A stretch of 64,000 nucleotides of DNA. It comes from Eggerthella sinensis (GTDB taxonomy: Bacteria > Actinomycetota > Coriobacteriia > Coriobacteriales > Eggerthellaceae). The stretch covers positions 32,049 through 96,048 of the forward strand of contig NZ_PPTT01000015.1 in assembly GCF_003339815.1 (NCBI RefSeq), read 5' to 3'. Below, piece after piece: positions 62,266-64,000 of the stretch. The translations under genes were made by a program, and so were the position numbers. The notes beneath the pieces were generated by a model. That model was not told where the DNA came from. It made no database searches and was given only the letters and a program-made list of their open reading frames with translations. The first letter of the stretch is position 1; each line of letters starts with the position of its first letter.

Positions 62266-62886
62266 ATGATCAACGCCATCTATGGTAAGAAAATCGGCAT
62301 GACCCAGATCTTCAGCGAGGATGACCGCGTCATCCCCGTGACGGTGATCCAGGCCGAGCCGAACACGATCTGCCAGGTCAAGACGAAGGACAGCGACGGC
62401 TATGAGGCCGTGCAGCTGGGCTTCGGCTCCATCAAGGAGAAGAAGGTCAACAAGCCCATGGCGGGTCACTTCGCCAAGCAGGGCACGGCTCCTACGCGCT
62501 ACCTGCGCGAGGTTCGCGTCGAGAACGCCGGCGAGTACAACGTGGGCGACGCGCTGACGGTTGCCGCCTTTGCCGAGACGAAGAAGGTCGACGTGACCGG
62601 TACGTCCAAGGGTAAGGGCTTCGCCGGCGTCATCAAGCGCTACGGCCATCGTGGCGGCCCCGGCGGCCACGGCTCGCACTTCCACCGCGCTCCCGGTTCG
62701 GTTGGCCAGTGCGCCACGCCGTCCCGCGTGTTCAAGGGAGTCAAGCTCCCGGGCCACATGGGCGTCGACACCGTGACCGTGAAGAATCTGGAAGTCGTCC
62801 GCATCGACGAGGAGCAGAACCTCATCCTCGTGAAGGGCGCCATCCCCGGCGGCAAGAACGGCGTCGTTCGCGTCCGCATGGCGTAA
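62266..62886 (+). CDS. rplC: 50S ribosomal protein L3
   Basis: 206 residues with KKIGMTQIF at the start and [26 protein letters not shown], the universally conserved central extension that reaches the peptidyl transferase centre. ATG 62266 is chosen (AAGGGGG nine bases upstream) over ATG 62257, which sits in the ribosome site. Confidence 0.98.
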   Translation: MINAIYGKKIGMTQIFSEDDRVIPVTVIQAEPNTICQVKTKDSDGYEAVQLGFGSIKEKKVNKPMAGHFAKQGTAPTRYLREVRVENAGEYNVGDALTVAAFAETKKVDVTGTSKGKGFAGVIKRYGHRGGPGGHGSHFHRAPGSVGQCATPSRVFKGVKLPGHMGVDTVTVKNLEVVRIDEEQNLILVKGAIPGGKNGVVRVRMA

Positions 62887-62916
62887 TTGAAGTAACCTAT
62901 AAGGAGCTTGTATATC

Positions 62917-63540
62917 ATGACGACTATCGAGATCAAAGACGCGAGCGGGAAGAAGGCCGGTACCGCCGACCTCGCCGCTTCCGTGTTCGGCATCGAGCCG
63001 AACGTGCCCGTCATGCACCAGGTCGTGCGTTCGCAGCGCGCGTCCTGGCGTCAGGGCACCCATGACACGAAGACGCGCGGCGAAGTCCGCGGCGGCGGCA
63101 AGAAGCCGTGGCGCCAGAAGGGCACCGGTCGTGCCCGTCAGGGCACCATCCGCGCCCCTCAGTGGGCCGGCGGCGGCACCGTGTTCGGCCCGCACCCGCG
63201 TTCCTACGCGTTCCGTGTGAACAACAAAGAGGTCAAGCTGGCCATGCGCTCCGCGCTGTCCGCGAAGCTGGCCGACAACGAGCTGTTCGTGGTTGAGTCC
63301 TTCAACTTCGAGAAGCCCTCGACGAAGGCCGCGGTGGCCATGCTCAAGGCCTTCGGCCTCGAGGGTCGCACCACCATCGTCGTGTGCGATGACGACGTGA
63401 ACGCGTACCTGTCGTTCCGCAACATCCCCAAGGTCAACATCCTGCCCGTGGCAGAGGCGAACACCTACGAGCTGATCGACAACAAGGCGCTCGTGTTCAC
63501 GGCCGACGCTCTGAAGCGCATCGAGGAGGTGCTTGCATAA
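62917..63540 (+). CDS. rplD: 50S ribosomal protein L4
   Basis: 207 residues. The tunnel loop region is [38 protein letters not shown]. Start ATG 62917, ten bases after AAGGAG; an in-frame TTG at 62908 directly abuts the ribosome site. Its TAA shares a base with the rplW ATG. In many bacteria L4 regulates the operon through the S10 leader; no such leader is evident here. Confidence 0.98.
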   Translation: MTTIEIKDASGKKAGTADLAASVFGIEPNVPVMHQVVRSQRASWRQGTHDTKTRGEVRGGGKKPWRQKGTGRARQGTIRAPQWAGGGTVFGPHPRSYAFRVNNKEVKLAMRSALSAKLADNELFVVESFNFEKPSTKAAVAMLKAFGLEGRTTIVVCDDDVNAYLSFRNIPKVNILPVAEANTYELIDNKALVFTADALKRIEEVLA

Positions 63541-63824
63541 TGAAGGATCCCCGCGAGGTCATCATCCGCCCCGTCATCACGGAGCACAGCTACGACCAGA
63601 TGGAGAGCAACACCTTCACCTTCGAGGTGGCCAAGGACTCCAACAAGGTTGAGATCCGTCAGGCGATCGAAGCCATCTTCAACGTGACGGTGGTCAAGGT
63701 CAACACGCTCAACGTGAAGCCGAAGCCGAAGCGCGTCCGCTACCAGCTGGGCAAGACCCGCACGTGGAAGAAGGCCATGGTCACCCTCAAAGAGGGCGAT
63801 ACCATCGAGCTGTTCGCCAACTAA
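63540..63824 (+). CDS. rplW: 50S ribosomal protein L23
   Basis: 94 residues with [32 protein letters not shown] and the basic loop [21 protein letters not shown]. It lies at the tunnel exit and docks trigger factor and SRP. One-base overlap with rplD. Followed within 22 bp by a strong terminator instead of directly by rplB. Confidence 0.98.
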   Translation: MKDPREVIIRPVITEHSYDQMESNTFTFEVAKDSNKVEIRQAIEAIFNVTVVKVNTLNVKPKPKRVRYQLGKTRTWKKAMVTLKEGDTIELFAN

Positions 63825-63846
63825 AGCGAACGACCCAACGTGTCCA

Positions 63847-63878
63847 AGCGCCCCCGTCCACGGGGGCGCTTTTTTTTT
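63847..63878 (+). terminator. Strong intrinsic terminator after rplW
   Basis: AGCGCCCCCG (63847-63856), loop TCCA, CGGGGGCGCT (63861-63870), then a run of nine T including the last base of the stem. Confidence 0.93.
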
Positions 63879-63879
63879 C

Positions 63880-63972
63880 GGGGTCGTGACCCCGCCCGGC
63901 GCGCGCAGCGCGGCGGGAAAAGAACCACCCGCTATGCGGGTGCGCGTCGAAGGCTCCGCCCTTGCGGGGCGG
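63880..63972. repeat. Cluster of hairpins at the window edge
   Basis: Three further inverted repeats follow the terminator: GGGGTC/GACCCC (63880-63893), CACCCGC/GCGGGTG (63926-63942) and CCGCCC/GGGCGG (63956-63972). No ORF is supported from 63825 to 64000. Confidence 0.6.
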
Positions 63973-64000
63973 TGGCCGCCAGCTAGGGTTATGATGCATT

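Overview
The window is GC-rich, gene-dense bacterial chromosome. Several features point to an anaerobic, gut-type actinobacterium of the Coriobacteriia, most likely family Eggerthellaceae. These are a selenocysteine formate dehydrogenase, three Tat-exported FAD reductases each paired with a membrane-bound LuxR regulator, glycyl-radical chemistry, Fe-S L-serine dehydratase and a CBS-type family II pyrophosphatase. The genus cannot be fixed from sequence reading alone. No rRNA, tRNA, CRISPR array or insertion sequence was recognised.

Layout. 1-8.5 kb: 3' part of a Sec-containing formate dehydrogenase catalytic subunit (in-frame UGA at 969-971 with a SECIS hairpin), an alkyltransferase-like gene, diaminopimelate dehydrogenase, an amidohydrolase/permease operon, a peptide deformylase, a Fic protein and a small tail-anchored protein. 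8.6-16.3 kb: a PurF paralogue without its catalytic cysteine, an NhaC antiporter, an HxlR/aldo-keto reductase operon, tandem radical SAM genes, a deformylase homologue without its catalytic glutamate, and L-asparaginase. 16.3-18.6 kb: an AT-richer island with a divergent HNH protein/HTH protein pair of unknown function. 18.7-24.3 kb: guaA and a PocR-LuxR/histidine kinase/response regulator operon.

24.3-33.3 kb is the most distinctive region. It is a probable eight-gene minus-strand operon with two OFA-type MFS transporters, a glycyl-radical 4-hydroxyphenylacetate decarboxylase (hpdB, hpdC, activase hpdA), then tightly coupled TPR, DUF4037 and DUF4125 genes. The decarboxylase would turn 4-hydroxyphenylacetate (or a catechol analogue) into p-cresol (or 4-methylcatechol). 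A seven-codon micro-ORF with a perfect Shine-Dalgarno lies between the two transporter genes.

33.6-51.6 kb holds three divergent flavoprotein/LuxR-membrane-regulator pairs, interspersed with uppP, an AEC transporter, the chorismate mutase-DAHP synthase pair, pcrA and a degV gene. 51.6-58.2 kb carries L-serine dehydratase, CBS-pyrophosphatase, a LysR regulator, a small membrane protein, a nitroreductase and an M20 peptidase. At 58.25 kb there is a perfect 16-bp parS site beside a PIN-domain remnant, then a combined str/S10 ribosomal cluster (rpsL-rpsG-fusA-rpsJ-rplC-rplD-rplW, no tuf). That cluster runs into a strong terminator and a hairpin-rich tail at the window edge.
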